Positions 49,301-61,816 of a stretch of DNA of 64,000 bases are shown one piece after another. Numbering within the stretch: the first letter of the stretch is position 1; the number at the start of each line of letters is the position of its first letter. The notes beneath the pieces are model-generated. The model saw nothing but the letters and a program-made list of their open reading frames with translations. It was not told where the DNA came from and searched no databases. A program made the position numbers and the translations under genes. Origin of the DNA: Macrostomum hystrix (Eukaryota; Platyhelminthes; Macrostomidae); NCBI GenBank assembly GCA_950097015.1, contig CATNEN010000008.1, forward strand, positions 3,038,001-3,102,000, given 5' to 3'.

Positions 49301-50674
49301 GGGGGCCTCCATGACGGACGCAGCGAGAATGTAGGCGACAGATTTGAACTTAAATGTAAAACGTTTGTTCAGCACAACAATGTAATAAAAATTCGTCCAC
49401 TTTCGAATAAGGAATTATTTTGGCTAATATTAAACTTTCAGCCTGTTAGCTAAGATTGACAGCTAATGCAGCAGTTGAGGAGAAAAATATAATATGCGTT
49501 CAGACCATAAACCTTTTCCATTCCATAGAAACATACTTACTGTATAATATTCTCTGTCATCAATCACGAAAATGCCCATTCTCTATCAAATATGCTCAAA
49601 TACAAGTAATAACTAAATACGTACCATTTGACGCAAGCACATCAATAGCCGGTTGCGACACGTTGTCTTGCTGGCAACCCACTCCATCATCCAAGCCCAA
49701 GTCGACCGCAAAGGCTGCTACCGCTGGTTCCGAGACCGGTAATTCGATGCTTGATCGCGACTCAACTGCCTGCTGACGTTTTCGGCGCGCACATTCCTTG
49801 CGCGGCTTCGATGCGGCACCAGCGGCTTTGCCAGACGCCCCACGGATGTCAGCTGGGATCCTTCCTTCCGGATTGCCTACAGCTGTGGACACATTCGAAC
49901 GTGCGCTAGCTCTAGAAGACGCTCTCGAGCTTGAAGAACTGTGCGACAATTCCTCGTTGCAACATGCGCATCGCGTAATGCGCCTGATCCGACTGGATCT
50001 TTGGAGCCCACCATCCGCAACCGACGCACAGTCCAGGGACAATGACGATCCACAGTCGCTGATGACACTGCTGTCCATGGCCTCTGGTACGACCTCCGCC
50101 TCGTTCACCTCAGACAGGCAGTCCCACCGATTTGCCACGGCAACTCCAGAGTGGACGACAACCTGTCTTGGCTTCTCTGCCGCGGTGGCCGACACGGGCT
50201 TGCTCTTCCTCGGTATGCCCAGCCTGGATGTAACTGGACGCCAGCTGTCCGTCTGTTGAAGCGGATTGGGCGATTCCTCAGTGCTCCTTTTCGAAGCAGC
50301 TCCTACTTCACTTGACACCGGAGGCACTTGCTTCGAGGAAGAATCGCCCAATGCAGCGGCACCAGCAGGCCCACGTGCAGCCAACTTCCGCTGCTTTGAC
50401 GGCCGGCCGCGACTACGAATTGGAGCACGGATGTCACTGCTCGTCCTGTGATATGAAAGTAACAATACTAAATTAGTACATCACTAATATCACCAAATAA
50501 AGAGAGAGAGAGAGAGAGAGAGAGACAGGATGGGAATTTCTTTGATGGGATTTCCACACATGGAATTGCAATGGATTGGAGAACTACTCACACATCAGTA
50601 CTCCTGACAGACACATCATCATGCAGCTTGTCAGGCTTGCATGATGTTTCACTTGCTGTGTTGCATGCTGCCAT
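43341..50674 (-). CDS. Helitron RepHel: OTU, Rep nuclease, PIF1-like helicase (copy 2)
   Basis: Exons in transcript order: 50674-50592, 50445-49625, 49239-44426 and 44273-43341. The deduced protein is the same as in copy 1, including the in-frame TAA (45037-45035) between the Rep and helicase parts. Sharing the stop means that either it predates the duplication, or it is tolerated, or the second copy is an assembly duplicate. Confidence 0.87.
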
Positions 50675-53600
50675 TTTTATTATGAATGAATGATAGCTGC
50701 AATGGGACTTTTTATCTCTGCATGAAATACCTGTGCAAATTTCATTCCATAATTTCATTTTCATGTTCATATTTACACATTTATGTATATACATGTTTCT
50801 GATTCTACTACTACGAGCGCAATAATTTAATAATACATATGCCTTTAATAGGCCTTCCACTCTAAGCCTATGGATAATAGCCCCCCTATGAGATGATGCA
50901 CGATTAAACAATAGATGGGATGACATGTGGGAATAGAATATGTAAAATACATCTTGAAACTTCAAAGCCTCAAAGCTCAAAAGTGCCTTTGGTTCATTAT
51001 ATATCAATTCAAGGCTTCTGATCACTACTACCTTGATACTAGGACTACAAGGATTTAATAATGGATGCAAGTGTGAAGACACATTAAATTTTCTCATGGA
51101 TTTGGTTCATTGGTTGTCAGTGCCTATGCCCTCCACTGTGCTGCTCTTGCAGATACCCTGTGCCTTCCAGGGCATCTGGCTCTGTGTCAATGGCCATCTG
51201 TTAGAGGTGCCCAACTGCAGTCCTATGGCATATGTATGCAGCTTCCTGTGCCTGCCTTGATTGGGACCAGAGGCTGCAGCTACTGCTTCTTTGGAGATAA
51301 ATCTGACTCTTAAGCCGATTAAGTCCGGCTACCAGGTTTTCCTCCAAATTGGAGGCTCCAATATGCAGTTGAAACCAATGACTGGACTGGTGGACAGATC
51401 AGCAAAACCTGGATAATTAATACTATTTCATATACATTTTCTATTATACTTTCACTCTAAGCCTATGGATAATAGGCCTTCAGCCTAATTTTATAATGTA
51501 TACTCCATTTAAGCCAGAAAATCTGTACATGTCAACAAGGGAACATACGATATGAAATACAAACAAGCCAGCCATTTATTAAACTTGAATGAAATTCCAA
51601 ATTACTGCATGCAACTGGAATACAATCAGCGAAATTTACACAATTAAAAAGCGATTCGATGACTTGAAAAGTGGAGGCTATATGCACAGCATATAAGCAG
51701 CAATTAAATGCAATTTAAATGCAAAATTAAATTGACTAGGTCTATTGAGGGCTGGCTAAGACATTTTTTTAATTAGATTAAAACTAATCTTACAATAGCA
51801 CCATTATGTGCTAGAGCAAATTTATAAAGGAGAATAATGATTCATATGACTGGCCAAGTACATTAAAAGCAATTAAGTATAAATGCATAGAAAAGATAGG
51901 GAAAATATTACACAGCTTGAAGCAGACTTTTTGACCTGAATTTAAATATCTAAGATGTCATCACTTGCACAAAATTTGTGATGACTGTAACATAGTGTTA
52001 ATTCAATAAAAAGGCATCCTACGTATTGAACATTATTAATAAGACTTTGTAAGAGAATATAAATGCACTTTTTGTGCATATGGCATATACTTTCGAATAC
52101 TGCAAGAAGTGAGTCAATAAAAGAGTATAATCGACATTATCAACACGACAATGAAGACCGACATTTAAATGCGCATCAATTACATTATCCATGCAAAAGT
52201 AAAAAACCCAGACAAATCAAAGGCCTGCGCGTGTGTGATGTGACAAGCGTCAAAACACGTCCTGAAAGGCGATAATGTTCAAATAAAAAGTTTCAACGAC
52301 ACAAAGACGTGCGCGCTAAAAGGAAATACAACATAAGGTGATTTCTACTGACTGCTACATTCCTTCCTGCATTTAGATGCACAAAAAATGCAGAAACTGA
52401 ATATGCACTTGTTTTAATAAAAGCAATTCAAAAATCTCGACGCAAGCATTTTCTGCAAGGCGGTCGGTTTATCAATGAAGAAGCTAAAAAAGTTGCAATA
52501 ATTTAGGATTTAATCATCAAAATCAAAACCGTTTGCCAAACGGCAAGCAACCAAAAAAAGTTTAACTACCACAGATACTGTTTATCATCAACGGAACTTG
52601 CAAAATCTTTCAATAGCAAATAACGGATGCTTCAAAAATGATAGTGTCCAAAATTTGTACCCCTTACCTTCATGTACTCAATAGGATCCAGACACGACAC
52701 ACGTTAACCAATCTAGCCGTGTGAGATGTCGTTGGAATGTAGACAACATTCCGCGTCGATTGAAGCCATCCGCGCTTAAAGCCATCAGGAATTCGCAGAC
52801 TTATACACAAAAGTACACACAAATATGCACAAAGTACACGCTGTGCATAATTACATTTTCAGGTACTAATCCTAACAGGTAATACGTGTATCGACGGCAG
52901 TATTTTTCCCATATACCCACATGGGATGTGCATCTTTAAATACCAAGCTCAAGGAGTATTACGCCCTTTTCGCCTCCAGCCGTAGGTTTGAGCACAGCAA
53001 AGTCTGCACCGGTCCCGAACCCGACCTTTCACCAGTCTGGGTGGACTTTCTCAGCCCGGGTAGGGCCGAAAGGTGCGCGCAATATCTTGTTAGACGCAAA
53101 ACAATATTTCCAGTAGATTGACGCATCATTCGACAAATTCGGAGCCGGATTTCGCGAAATGCGCGCGTTGAAAGGAGAAAAATACAAATGTTTCACGAAA
53201 GTGTATGTGCACTATTATGTACTTTTAATACACTTGCGATGTACTTTTATCAACGCCGACTCAGTATGTCATGTGCCCTAATGTTGTGCATACTACATCG
53301 CTTGCGGCTAAGCTGTCCGACTGTTTGTCTTCGAAAAAAAAATTTTTGACTCCACCAAGGTCGGCATGCATTTTCGAGAAAACGGCAAAAATGCACGTTT
53401 TGCACTGCATTTCCCAGTACTGCTTGATAACCGTGCATTGCATAGAGTCGCCTTGCATAGCGTCGTGTAGCAGGCATCCGTGCCGAATTTTTGACACCAC
53501 TTGCGCAGTGCAACTACCTGCCATTCAGCTGCAGTACCGTGCAGCACGCAAGTGTAAAATCTGGCTGCGCCATATTTTACACTTGCTTCATCAGATATCA

Positions 53601-53924
53601 GGCGCGCGGTACACTCGCAGTCCATTGAGTCACACCTCGCTGGAAAGAACTCACCGAGTAGAAAAAAAAGACACCACCCGCGTGACAATCGATTCAGCCC
53701 TTGGGGAGCTGCGCTGGAAAATGTAACCCAAAAAAGCAGTACCTAAAAGTATGTTTTTTGCACTTTTATCATAGACTATGAGGAAATTGAAAAATCGCTT
53801 TCCTGCCTCGCCTGGGCCAGGCCTGCCCGCAACTTTTGTGTCTCAACTTTTCTCCGTGCCAGAAAAAATGTGCGCTGGAAATGAGTTTGCGTAAAATCGA
53901 TTTCCAAAAAAATGGCAGTTTTAC

Positions 53925-53961
53925 GTTGCCATGGCAACCCTCACGGGTTGCCATGGCAACC
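53925..53961. promoter_or_regulatory. Pair of perfect RFX X-box motifs (copy 2)
   Basis: GTTGCCATGGCAAC at 53925-53938 and 53947-53960, the same arrangement as in copy 1. Confidence 0.55.
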
Positions 53962-54214
53962 AACCGCCATAAATCGGATAACCCTATAAGTTACCTACCC
54001 AACGACACCACCCGCGAGGCAAACGGTTGAGGCAGTCTCAAATGGCGCCCAATATGCCTTGAAAATGCGTGATTTTCGAGGTGTTTTCTATCTCACTACG
54101 TACGCTGGATCTTAGGTGGGGCTCACTCCGATTTCGCCCCTCGGCCTCTACCGAGGCCTCGGTGCTCGGCGCTTCGCGCCTCGCGGCTCAATACTACGTT
54201 CGCCCCCAACTAGT

Positions 54215-56107
54215 TTAGTTAGGTCGTAGCAATTGTGAACGATGGTAACGTGTGCTCTGCACTGTTGAAACTGTACACAGTACACAACTACGATAAATTG
54301 TGTTTAAATATTAAATATCGCCTAAATAGTTTTATATTAAAGCCGTTAAAAAATTAAACTAAGAGCCTATTATGCGCTTTCGCATTAGTTTTCGATTTGT
54401 TTAAATATATAACCGATTACCGAGCTACGTGAGGTAAATACAGAAATTTATTTAAATTACTTTGTTTCTAAGAAAACGAGAAACAACCCATGTTTCATTA
54501 TAGTTCTGAAGTCTAGTTTTTATACTGTCATACCAATTTCATTGACTAAGATACTTATTTTATTTTCATTATAACCGATAAGTCACTAAAATGTGAAACT
54601 ATGAAAGCATTAAAAGTAAGTGCACATAAAAATGTACAAAACTAAAAACTATAGACGGGGAGCATTTTTTATAGCTTAGGATATTATGTATTTGGGTTCT
54701 AGTCAAGTTCTAGTCAAGTCAAGTTTGGTTCTAGCTTTAATCATTGTTGCTCTGTATCTTATTTTTTGTTAGCGTTTGTTTTTATACTTAGCTATATTAT
54801 TTTTATTTCAACTGCATAAAATAAATACATTTATCAATTGCTGATTTGCACAGTCTCTGTGTGTATGTATAAAATTCAATCTGAATAATCTGATTCCTCT
54901 ATTTGTATTTTTGTTATTAATTTCAGTAAAGTGGGAACTTACAGTGGTAAATATACTACAAATTCCTTTGCATTGTATGCACTTATTACACATAGCTAGC
55001 AGTTAAAATAAAAATGCAGTATATATATCAACAATAGCTCCTAGCTTCTATTATTGTAATTTTAGCCTTTGTTAATGAAAATTTGCTGAAATATCTAATA
55101 AGATGTTTTGCTATCTATATTTATTTTTTAGTTATTTGTATTATAAATACAAATAATTTGTATTATGACAAATAATAGGGTTATCTAATAAATATTTAAT
55201 AATGAGTAATTATGTTGGCAATATCCTTGGCTTAAGTCTCTCTTATAAATAATCTTTAATGTTTGCTAACCAGAGGTCGTGAAACCTCTACTTAATAATC
55301 AAACTTTATCATTGAGCCCAGAGTTATCATACTGTGATTATGATTATTTACATTAGTCCCTGAGTTCTAATATATTGTTAAAAGTTGCAAAATCTTTTTT
55401 AACTTTTATATTTTCCTTCAATTTTTAAACTCTTTAATTTCATATAAGTATTTCTTAAACTATTATTTTTCAGCTACAAACTTATATAGTTTTTTAATTG
55501 ACCTAATAATAAAGTACTTCAATATTTGTCACATTGGCATCAGTATGTTTGTATATTCAAAAAAGCAAAAAATATTTTTTACATAGTTGCTGATTGTAGT
55601 CAGGTTTTTATAAAAAAGAAAGAACCCAAAATTGTTGCATGCTGTACAAAAAAGAAGTAATGTTTTGAAATTGAGCTTTTATTGCTCCAATGCTTGAGTG
55701 CTTGTTGTATATTAAATTATAACTGTTTTGCTTAACTGCCTTCCACCTCTGCTAGAAAGCAACATTTGAGCAGATGTCTCTATTGTAGAAAAAAATTACT
55801 TTTGCTTTGTAACTTTACTTTATATTTGTTGTTGCTGAAATTATTTCTGTGTTTTGTATTTATACTGTGTCACATTACATTTTGCATATTTCTGTTTAGA
55901 TACTTTAGATTTAAACAGAAAAATAATTTTTTACTTTATATTTGATACATTCTAAATAAAAACAGGAGAGCAGTGACAATAAATGATTGTTAACCACCTA
56001 GCATAGGATCATATCAGTGGGTTTTAATAAATAAACTCATCACCTATAAATTTATTGCATCACCTGTGCAACATTGCAGCCATTAAGGTGCAACAGCAGA
56101 TCATATC
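54215..56107. other. AT-rich upstream region of calcineurin B
   Basis: Very AT-rich non-coding DNA without tandem arrays or recognisable genes. Several AG dinucleotides 10-30 bases before the ATG at 56108 (attaag, caacag) could be splice or trans-splice acceptors. Confidence 0.5.
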
Positions 56108-57095
56108 ATGGGCAACACTCTGCCAGTTGACATGTGCTCCACATTTGACATGGAGGAGCTCAAACGGCTGGGCAAGCGGTTCAAGAAGCTGGACCTCGAC
56201 GGTTCCGGCAGTCTCTCTGTGGACGAGTTCATGTCACTGCCGGAGCTGCAGCAGAATCCGCTGGTTCAGCGAGTCATCGATATCTTTGACACGGATCAAA
56301 ATGGCGAAGTGGACTTCAAGGAGTTCATAGACGGAGTGTCGCAGTTTTCCGTCAAGGGCGACAAGGACGCCAAGCTGCGGTTTGCCTTCAAGATCTACGA
56401 CATCGACAAGGACGGCTACATCAGCAACGGAGAGCTGTTCCAGGCAAGTCACTGCCGACTCTCGAAATTGTAAACTGTGGCTATTCCACTAGACCCACCC
56501 GCAGTCCAGTAGTCACCCACAATCCACTTGACTCACCCACATTCCACTAGACTCACCCACATTCCACTAGACTCACCCACATTCCACTAGACTCACCCAC
56601 ATTCCACTAGACTCACCCGCAGTCCAGTAGACTCACCCACATTCCACTAGAGTCACCCACATTCCACTAGACTCACCCACATTCCACTAGACTCACCCAC
56701 ATTCCACTAGACTCACCCGCAGTCCAGTAGACTCACCCACATTCCACTAGACTCACCCACATTCCACTAGAGTCACCCACATTCCACTAAAGTCACCCAC
56801 ATTCCACTAGAGTCACCCACATTCCACTAGAGTCACCCACATTCCACTAGAGTCACCCACATTCCACTAGAGTCACTAATGCCACGCAAATGTTTCGCTA
56901 GACAGACTCCCGGCCGAATTTCAGGTGCTGAAGATGATGGTTGGCAACAACCTGAAGGACGCCCAGCTGCAGCAGATAGTGGACAAGACCATTATCTTCG
57001 CCGACAAGGACGGCGACGGCAAGATCTCGTACGAAGAGTTCTGTGACCTGGTCGGCGGCTTGGACGTGCACAAGAAGATGGTCGTGGATGTGTGA
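56108..57095 (+). CDS. Calcineurin subunit B
   Basis: Two exons, 56108-56443 and 56925-57095, encoding 168 residues; the vertebrate protein has 170. It is the calcium-binding regulatory subunit of the protein phosphatase calcineurin (PP2B). The N-terminal MGN supplies the myristoylated glycine. Four EF-hands are visible, with loops [36 protein letters not shown] and [12 protein letters not shown], and the conserved ending [13 protein letters not shown]. The exon junction falls at [12 protein letters not shown], uninterrupted. The donor is CAG/gcaagt, so the intron is of the GC-AG class; the acceptor is aatttcag. The start is the only ATG giving the myristoylation signal. Confidence 0.96.
56480..56876. 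repeat. 20-bp minisatellite in calcineurin B intron
   Basis: About 19 copies of actcacccacattccactag with agtcaccc and cgcagtccag variants. It fills most of the 481-base intron. Confidence 0.95.
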
Positions 57096-58196
57096 GCTGG
57101 GTCGCCACCAGCCTGCTACAGAGCTTTGCGATTCGGTCTTTACCCATGGCGTTAAGTACATTCTGCCCAAGTCCTACATTCTTACCCTGCATTGGTTCCT
57201 TGTCTGAACTGCTGCTGCTGTTTTTGGCGTATTTATAATCGTTATTATTGTTTACTGCCTCACACTTTGCCTCTATAACATAAAGCCATTTTCGGGTCTA
57301 TGTCGTCATCAGAGTACATATAATGAAAGATTTTTTCAACAATGCTGTATTATTATTTTTCTTTATTAACTTTTGTTACTACTTGCGAGTAGTGTGATGC
57401 GGGCATTGCGATATTATTATTGAATACTCATTTTACATTTGACTGCGTGTGACGCGCACTTTTTAACTTCAGTGGTTGTTAATTAGCATCTTACCTGGCT
57501 TTTTCTTCTGCATCGATTTACTTTCAATGCTCTTGTCTGCTGTCCATGCCACTATTGAATCAGTTTGCTTTTATCCTACAATAATACTAACACTTTCCTG
57601 TTTAACTCAACATCTGGATTTACTTATTTATCCTTCTAAAATTGTTCTCCTACAGGTTCCAGTTTATTACCTTGTTTGCTTGTCCTCGCTTTCTGCTAAA
57701 AAATTATCCGAAAATTGTCAAAATAACAAAGGAGGAGTGCTTTATTGCAAACAAACTGGCTTAAATATTTGTCATATTCTGTTATTGTTTTTGATCGCAT
57801 GTTGATTACTATTCCATAATTTATTGTTGTAAAGGTCACATTAGTTGTGAATCGTTTTGTAAGTTTCTTTGGTCAATTTTTTTTCAAGTATCTTCTATAA
57901 GCTTCTATCCTTTTTCTTACTGCGCACTGTGATAATAACAGATCAGCACACAAACTTTACTACTTCTGTCCGTTTGTCTACAGATACAATGCGCCTGAAA
58001 TCCTTGCTTAGCGGGTTCTGAGCGGGATTGTTCACTTGCAGCCGTGTCTGTTGCTTAAGGCTGGCAATAGTCTTTGTTGCATCATTTTCTTGTTCTTGGT
58101 AATTTATGAACAATTAAGTCTAGCCATCTTAGAGTTGCACTTATGAGACTTTGCTAAATACGAGTATGAAGCTCCGGAAGAGCTTTCCAACGGTAC
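57096..58196. other. Calcineurin B 3' flank
   Basis: AT-rich non-coding. The variant signal cataaag near 57280 could direct polyadenylation. No other gene seen. Confidence 0.45.
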
Positions 58197-58608
58197 ACAA
58201 AATTAACCTGTGGTGCTAAATACCTGCGGTGCTAATTACCTGTGGTGCTAAATACCTGCGGTGCTAATTACCTGCGGTGCTAATTACCTGCGTTGCTAAA
58301 TACCTGAGGGGGCTAATTACCTGAGGGGCTAATTACCTGCGGTGCTAATTACCTGAGTTGCTAAATACCTGAGGGGCTAATAACCTGCGGTGCTAATTAC
58401 CTGCGATGCTAATTACCTGCGATGCTAATTACCTGAGTTGCTAAATACCTGAGGGGGCTAATTACCTGCGGTGCTAATTACCTGAGTTGCTAAATACCTG
58501 AGGGGCTAATAACCTGCGGTGCTAATTACCTGCGATGCTAATTACCTGCGATGCTAATTACCTGTGGTGCTAATTACCTGCGGTGCTAATTACCTGCGGT
58601 GCTAAATA
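58197..58608. repeat. 16-bp minisatellite
   Basis: About 25 copies of ctgcggtgctaattac with variants tgagttgctaaatac and gaggggctaa. Larger blocks repeat: a block beginning near 58343 recurs from about 58463. Intergenic. Confidence 0.93.
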
Positions 58609-58684
58609 TCAGACAGCACCGCATATTCTGTAATATTACTGTTGCAATGGCAATTTCTTGCGGTGACAATTGTCTTGGCTGTGG

Positions 58685-58775
58685 GTTGAGTGGCCGAGTA
58701 CTTAAGGCACCAGTCTCTCGCACAATAGTCCCTGAGCTCGAATCTGCGGTGAGGTCACTTTCGTTTGCGAGGCAC
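58685..58775 (+). mobile_element. tRNA-derived SINE-like element
   Basis: Best-preserved member of the family. The A-box-like tggccgagtac near 58691 is followed about 35 bases later by the B-box-like gagctcgaatct (58734-58745), in an arrangement resembling a tRNA-Ser or tRNA-Leu. It does not fold into a complete tRNA. Related segments at 10395-10465 and 62275-62345. Confidence 0.5.
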
Positions 58776-59689
58776 AGGAGTCAACGGATTGACAGATAGG
58801 CAACTATTGACCTACATCATCATCTATCTACATTGATTTTCGGGCGAATGTTTTATTGCCTCAATCGAGTCTCCTGAGAATTAACTGGAATTTATTTATC
58901 TATGCTACCGGGATATAAGTGTTTTCGGTTTGGAAGCGCGGAGAGACAGCGCAACTGCTTCTTGCACAAGTTTGTTTTTCATCAACCCGTGACCGAATTT
59001 CTATTATTTTTCTATGGTGGCCCGCACTTCAGAATTTAGAAGCTCGAAATGTGGAAAAAGGCCTGACATTTCTCTGCCTGGGAGGAACAATTTTTCTAGT
59101 GCGTCTGGGGTCGTCCTTCCCTTGCCAAATCCTCACTAATGTATAGTGTCACGAATTCGAACGAAATGAATAATTAATGAGAATTGCACTCGGAGAAAGG
59201 TTTCGCCTTCCTCTCTCCATTGCTCATAGTATTTGCCTGCTGCAACACGGTAGAAAATTCTAAAAACAGTGTTCACTACTTATAGTAGACTGCTAGGCAA
59301 TGTGCTCGACACTTTTGTTTCGAGGCGCAAATAACATTATATTTTTATAGACGCAAGCTAACTCCGGATCGACAGTGAATTCTAGGAATCGGGTGGAATG
59401 TGCTCTTAGATTGATCGCCCATATTGCAAGCAATAATCAGGTTTGGACTCTTAGCGATTATTCACAAAAGCCATTGTGAATGGAGCAGCAATCACGTAGC
59501 ATCAGTTTCTGTGTGACGACTACTTCCCATCGCGCAATACTGAGTTTCGTGACTGTAAAACATACCGACAGCAAGCCATTGCACTCATGCAACAGTAGCA
59601 CTTCAATATAGGAGTAAATTAACTAGAGAATGAGACAATAAAAAAGTTCCATTGGGCACTGCAACAGTGTGGCAGAACAAGTTCGGAAT
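58776..59689. other. Non-coding spacer
   Basis: No gene, repeat array or recognised element. Confidence 0.5.
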
Positions 59690-61015
59690 TAGAGATTGTT
59701 GGTGACATGGGAGATTGAGGGTGAGATGAGATTGTTGGTGACAATGGAAGATTGAGGGTGAGATAGGGAGATTGAGGGTGAGATAGGGAGATTGAGGGTG
59801 AGACGGGGAGATTGAGGGTGAGATGGGGAGATTGAGGGTGAGATGGGGAGATTGAGGGTGAGATGAGATTGTTGGTGAGATAGGGAGATTGAGGGTGAGA
59901 TGGGGAGATTGAGGGTGAGATGGGGAGATTGAGGGTGAGATGGGGAGATTGTTGGTGACAATGGAAGATTGAGGGTGAGATAGGGAGATTGAGGGTGAGA
60001 CGGGGAGATTGAGGGTGAGATAGGGAGATAGGGTGAGATGAGATTGTTGGTGACAATGGAAGATTGAGGGTGAGATAGGGAGATTGAGGGTGAGATAGGG
60101 AGATTGAGGGTGAGACGGGGAGATTGAGGGTGAGATGGGGAGATTGAGGGTGAGATGGGGAGATTGAGGGTGAGATGAGATTGTTGGTGAGATAGGGAGA
60201 TTGAGGGTGAGATGGGGAGATTGAGGGTGAGATGGGGAGATTGAGGGTGAGATGGGGAGATTGTTGGTGACAATGGAAGATTGAGGGTGAGATAGGGAGA
60301 TTGAGGGTGAGACGGGGAGATTGAGGGTGAGATAGGGAGATTGAGGGTGAGATGGGGAGATTGAGGGTGAGACGGGGAGATTGAGGGTGAGATAGGGAGA
60401 TTGAGGGTGAGATAGGGAGATTGAGGGTGAGATGGGGAGATCGAGGGTGACATGGGGAGATTGAGGGTGAGACGGGGAGATTGAGGGTGAGATGGGGAGA
60501 TTGAGGGTGAGACGGGGAGATTGTTGGTGACAATTGAAGATTGAGGGTGAGATAGGGAGATTGAGGGTGAGATGGGGAGATTGAGGGTGACATGGGGAGA
60601 TTGTTGGTGACAATTGAAGATTGAGGGTGAGATAGGGAGATTGAGGGTGAGACGGGGAGATTGAGGGTGAGATGGGGAGATTGAGGGTGAGATGGGGAGA
60701 TTGAGGGTGAGATGGGGAGATTGAGGGTGACATGGGGAGATTGAGGGTGAGACGGGGAGATTGAGGGTGAGATGGGGAGATTGAGGGTGAGATGGGGAGA
60801 TTGAGGGTGAGATGGGGAGATTGAGGGTGAGATGGGGAGATTGAGGGTGACATGGGGAGATTGAGGGTGAGACGGGGAGATTGAGGGTGAGATGAGGAGA
60901 TCGAGGGTGAGATCGGGAGTTTAAGGGTGAGACGGGGAGATTGAGGGTGAGATGAGGAGATCGAGGGTGAGATCGGGAGTTTAAGGGTGAGACGGGGAGA
61001 TTGAGTGTGAGACAG
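59690..61015. repeat. 20-bp G-rich minisatellite, 1.3 kb
   Basis: About 66 copies of gggagattgagggtgagatg with gacggg, gttggtgacaatgga and gagatcggg variants. An exact block duplication of about 305 bases (59723-60030 against 60035-60342) is visible. The + strand has GGG runs every 6-7 bases, fitting intramolecular G-quadruplex spacing. Three reverse frames are open only because units lack stops. Confidence 0.96.
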
Positions 61016-61489
61016 GTGAGATAGATCGTAGATCCATTTAGACGTATCAACTATGTCAGTAGAAAGTCATGAATCGCGCCAATTGTAGGTGACTAGACTA
61101 GAGATTTACAGGTAGGTGGCACAATCGAAATGCTTGCAGCCGTCAGCTTTGTTCAGTAGTCTCTATGGAGCAGCAGAAGTGCTGGTGGCACGAGGATGAG
61201 CCATAGACAACTTCTGGGTGACCATGCATGATTGTTCAGGCCGGAGAAGAGAATGCTCGGATCTGATTGGCCAACAGTGGGGATAGCCAAGTTAGTGCAC
61301 AATTCAAAACAGTGTTCTACGCTCGTGTACACTCTCCCTGTCCTAGTTATCAGTATAATTTAGATTTTATACAGAGAGTCCGATTGTCCTGAAGGAAATC
61401 ATTCTTGATTCCAGCTGCAAGAATTCTACCAACGAATATTCTATTTACCACAGAGACTACAAACGTACGCTATATTATCACTGCCCATT
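61016..61489. other. Possible last exon of the CUB gene and spacer
   Basis: On the - strand an acceptor (tcacccag before 61213) would give 61213-61143: a 23-codon end in phase with the donor at 61817, reading KVVYGSSSCHQHFCCSIE and ending at TGA. Another frame of the same stretch reads LWLILVPPALLLL, reminiscent of a GPI or membrane tail, but it is out of phase. Weak. Confidence 0.25.
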
Positions 61490-61782
61490 AGCTTCCTCTC
61501 CTCATTCTCTCTCCCTTCATTCTCCCTTCATTCTCTCTCTCCCTCCATTCTCCCTCCATTCTCCCTCCCTTCATTCTCACTCCCTCCATTCTCCCTCCAT
61601 TCTCTCTCCCTTCATTTTCCCTGTTCATTATCCTTTTCTTCATTCTCCCTCCCTTCATTGTCCCTCCCTTCATTGTCCCTCCCTTCATTGTCCCTCCCTT
61701 CATTGTTCCTCCCTTCATTGTCCCTCCCTTCATTGTCCCTCCCTTCATTGTCCCTCCCTTCATTGTCCCTTCCTTCATTCCC
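61490..61782. repeat. 15-bp pyrimidine-rich minisatellite
   Basis: Copies of ccctcccttcattgt at 61645-61780, preceded by a looser ctccattctccct array from 61500. It lies just downstream of the CUB exon, presumably in the next intron on the - strand. Confidence 0.92.
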
Positions 61783-61816
61783 CCAACGGCCCCTCTCCGC
61801 CCTCCGAATTTCTCAC

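Larger units (their letters stand above)
41514..54208 (-). mobile_element. Helitron2/proto-Helentron-like element, copy 2
   Basis: Second copy, 12,695 bases, same orientation as copy 1. Matching positions are offset by 12,699 bases up to the GA microsatellite and 12,701 after it. Spot checks at both ends, in the gene and in the 5' region show no substitutions. Its 3' hairpin is at 41521-41534, the subterminal inverted repeat at 41541-41550, and the 5' tip at 54198-54208. Confidence 0.85.

Noticed and set aside
59603-61050. Three long reverse-strand reading frames (324-453 codons)
   Set aside because: They lie over the 20-bp G-rich minisatellite; openness is due to the repeat unit lacking stops.
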